A stretch of DNA of 64,000 nucleotides, from the NCBI RefSeq assembly GCF_003762905.1, contig NZ_RJKS01000002.1, positions 124,001-188,000 of the forward strand, written 5' to 3'. Origin of the DNA: Curtobacterium sp. ZW137 (GTDB lineage Bacteria; Actinomycetota; Actinomycetes; Actinomycetales; Microbacteriaceae). Shown here piece by piece: positions 62,564-64,000 of the stretch. Under the pieces are notes generated by a model that saw only the letters and a program-made list of their open reading frames with translations, was not told where the DNA came from and did no database searches. Position 1 is the stretch's first letter. Each line of letters opens with the position of its first letter. Both the position numbers and the translations under genes were made by a program.

Positions 62564-63805
62564 ATGACCACACGAGGACGCACCCCCGGGCAGCCCGCCC
62601 TGCTGCGCGTGCTCAACGACCGCGCCGCCCTCGGCATGCTCCTCGACGACGGCCCGATGACCCGGAACGAGATCGCGCAGCGCACCGGGCTGAGCAAGCC
62701 GACCGCCGCCGAGATCATCCGCCGGCTCGAAGCGGCCGGGCTGATCCACGAAGCCGGCACCGAGACCCAGACCGGCCGCCGCGGCCCGAGCGCCGTCGTG
62801 TACGGCGCGACGACCGACCGGGACCTCGCCGTCGCCGTGGACGTCCAGCTCGTCGACGTCCGCTCCACCGTGGTCGACGCCACCGGGCGCACCTACCCCG
62901 TGGCCGAGCACCGGATGAGCGACGCGGAGGTGCGCGCCCCCGGCGAGGACATCGTCGCCGCCGCGGTCGGCCGCGCCGCAGCAGCCGCCGGCGTCGACCC
63001 GGACCTGGTCACCGCCGTCGCCGTGGGCGTCCAGGCATCCGTCGACCACGCCACCGACACCCTCATCTTCACCGACGGGCTGCCCGGCTGGCCGCGCGAA
63101 CAGGTGTCGGCCACGCTCTCCAGGGCACTCGGTGTGCAGGTCGTCGTGGAGAACGACGCGAACCTCGCCGCGATCGCCGAACGGAACATGGGTGCCGGCC
63201 GCGCGCTCGGCTCCTTCGCCCTGCTGTGGATGGCGGAGGGCCTCGGCATGGCCCTCGACCTCGGCGGCCGCCTGCACGCCGGAGCATCCGGCGCCGCGGG
63301 TGAGATCGGCTACCTGAGCGTGCCCGCCGACGCGCTCCCCCTCGACCCGACGGCCACGATCGTCGCGGACCTCATCTCCGAGACCGCGATCACCGCGCTC
63401 GCCGCCGAACACGGGATCACCGCACCGGACGGCACCGCTGCCGACTGGCGCCAGGTGCTCCCGCAGCTGCCCGGCCTCCCCGAGCAGCACCCCTTCACGA
63501 CCGCCCTCGGCGAGCGCGTCGGGCACAACGTGCTCCCCGCGCTCGCCGTCGCCGATCCCGAGACGGTCGTCCTGCACGGCCCGACCGGGATCGCGGGCGG
63601 TCCCGCCCTGGCCGCCGCCGTGACCGCCTGGCTCCGGACCCGCTCCCGCTGGTCCACCGCCGTTGTGGCGCCCGGTGTCCCCGACACACCCGTCCTGCAC
63701 GGCGCACGTCACGTCCTCATCGACGTCGTGCGCACCGCGCTCGCGGACCGGCTCGACCGCATCAGTGACGATGCGACCGAACCGGATCCCGTCCAGCGCG
63801 CCTGA
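62564..63805 (+). CDS. ROK-family transcriptional regulator
   Basis: A 413-residue repressor: an N-terminal winged helix (MTRNEIAQRTGLSKPTAAEI) and a C-terminal ROK sugar-kinase-like fold (VAVDVQLVDVRSTVVDATG, VVENDANLAAIAER). The usual CxCGxxGC zinc motif is not seen in the region after GAAGEIGYLSVP, so zinc binding may be lost. ROK regulators sense sugars or sugar phosphates; this one probably controls sugar-uptake genes beyond the window end. I chose the ATG at 62564. Confidence 0.9.
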   Translation: MTTRGRTPGQPALLRVLNDRAALGMLLDDGPMTRNEIAQRTGLSKPTAAEIIRRLEAAGLIHEAGTETQTGRRGPSAVVYGATTDRDLAVAVDVQLVDVRSTVVDATGRTYPVAEHRMSDAEVRAPGEDIVAAAVGRAAAAAGVDPDLVTAVAVGVQASVDHATDTLIFTDGLPGWPREQVSATLSRALGVQVVVENDANLAAIAERNMGAGRALGSFALLWMAEGLGMALDLGGRLHAGASGAAGEIGYLSVPADALPLDPTATIVADLISETAITALAAEHGITAPDGTAADWRQVLPQLPGLPEQHPFTTALGERVGHNVLPALAVADPETVVLHGPTGIAGGPALAAAVTAWLRTRSRWSTAVVAPGVPDTPVLHGARHVLIDVVRTALADRLDRISDDATEPDPVQRA

Positions 63806-63962
63806 GCCAGCACCAACCGCCAGCTCCACCTCCTGTACCGGCACCACTCGAGCCACACCCCAGCCCTGCCAGAGGGCTCTTCGGCGCGCCCGGAACCGGC
63901 GCCGCACGTCCGTGCGGCGTCCACCGGACGCGTCGGAGCGAGACCAGAGAGCGAGTCATCCC

Positions 63963-64000
63963 GTGTCACTCCCCCGCACGCACCTCAGGCGGATCCTCAC
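63963..64000 (+). CDS. Possible start of a secreted protein (cut by window end)
   Basis: A GTG at 63963 opens a frame VSLPRTHLRRILT that runs off the window. The basic start would suit a signal peptide, and a sugar-binding lipoprotein often follows a ROK regulator. The evidence is only thirteen codons. The stretch 63806-63962 shows no other feature I can support. Confidence 0.35.
   Translation, partial: MSLPRTHLRRIL

Overview
The window is chromosomal DNA from a very GC-rich actinobacterium. Gene content and protein style (mycothiol-type DinB protein, DUF3097, class F sortase, GlgX-TreY-TreZ, many GTGA/ATGA stop-start overlaps, TTG/GTG starts) point to Microbacteriaceae, with Curtobacterium my best guess. 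That assignment is an inference from memory, not a search. I see no prophage, insertion sequence, CRISPR array or rRNA operon. The region looks like ordinary, densely coding chromosome, with unusually many short palindromic repeats in the gaps and, in places, inside genes.

Layout. 1-10 kb: NAD-dependent epimerase, two hotdog thioesterases, translation factor EttA, a secreted protein, an SSB paralogue, MsrA, small conserved proteins and tRNA-Arg(TCT). 10-14 kb: thioredoxin-like protein, a MarR-MFS efflux pair behind an apparently leaderless promoter with twin operators, oligoribonuclease and tRNA-His(GTG). 14.6-18.6 kb: a TPP riboswitch controls ykoE-ykoD-ykoC (thiamine-precursor ECF transporter), and a P-loop kinase is coupled to the end of the same operon. 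19-25.5 kb: glgX-treY-treZ convert glycogen to trehalose. 25.7-33.6 kb: an envelope polysaccharide locus with polyprenol-P-mannose synthase, class F sortase, GH8 glucanase, DUF4397 surface protein, GT-C glycosyltransferase, BcsA-like GT2 and GtrA. 33.8-44.8 kb: two aldo/keto reductases, a DUF559-type protein, YceI behind a palindromic operator, a DinB-like protein, MpaB-type oxygenase, acyl-CoA ligase, EamA exporter and APC permease. 44.8-51 kb: a PspC/sensor kinase/LuxR regulator group and a DrrAB-like exporter. 51.2-59.6 kb: AraC-type regulator, VOC protein, then a binding-protein ABC importer whose last gene is a fusion of glycerophosphodiester phosphodiesterase and inositol monophosphatase, with a 20-bp palindromic operator and a LacI regulator next to it. 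59.6-64 kb: a hypothetical protein, DUF3097, zinc alcohol dehydrogenase, a ROK regulator and perhaps the start of a secreted protein.

The most interesting items are: (1) a dispersed ~58-bp palindromic element, 11 copies seen, two of them sitting in frame inside the linker of the YkoD ATPase; (2) a second, 42-44-bp palindrome at gene 3' ends, whose 10-bp half-motif also recurs inside coding termini; (3) the GDPD-IMPase fusion with its dedicated importer, which predicts uptake and two-step breakdown of glycerophosphoinositol-like compounds; (4) a riboswitch-controlled kinase of unknown substrate; and (5) a cellulose-like exopolysaccharide locus linked to a class F sortase.
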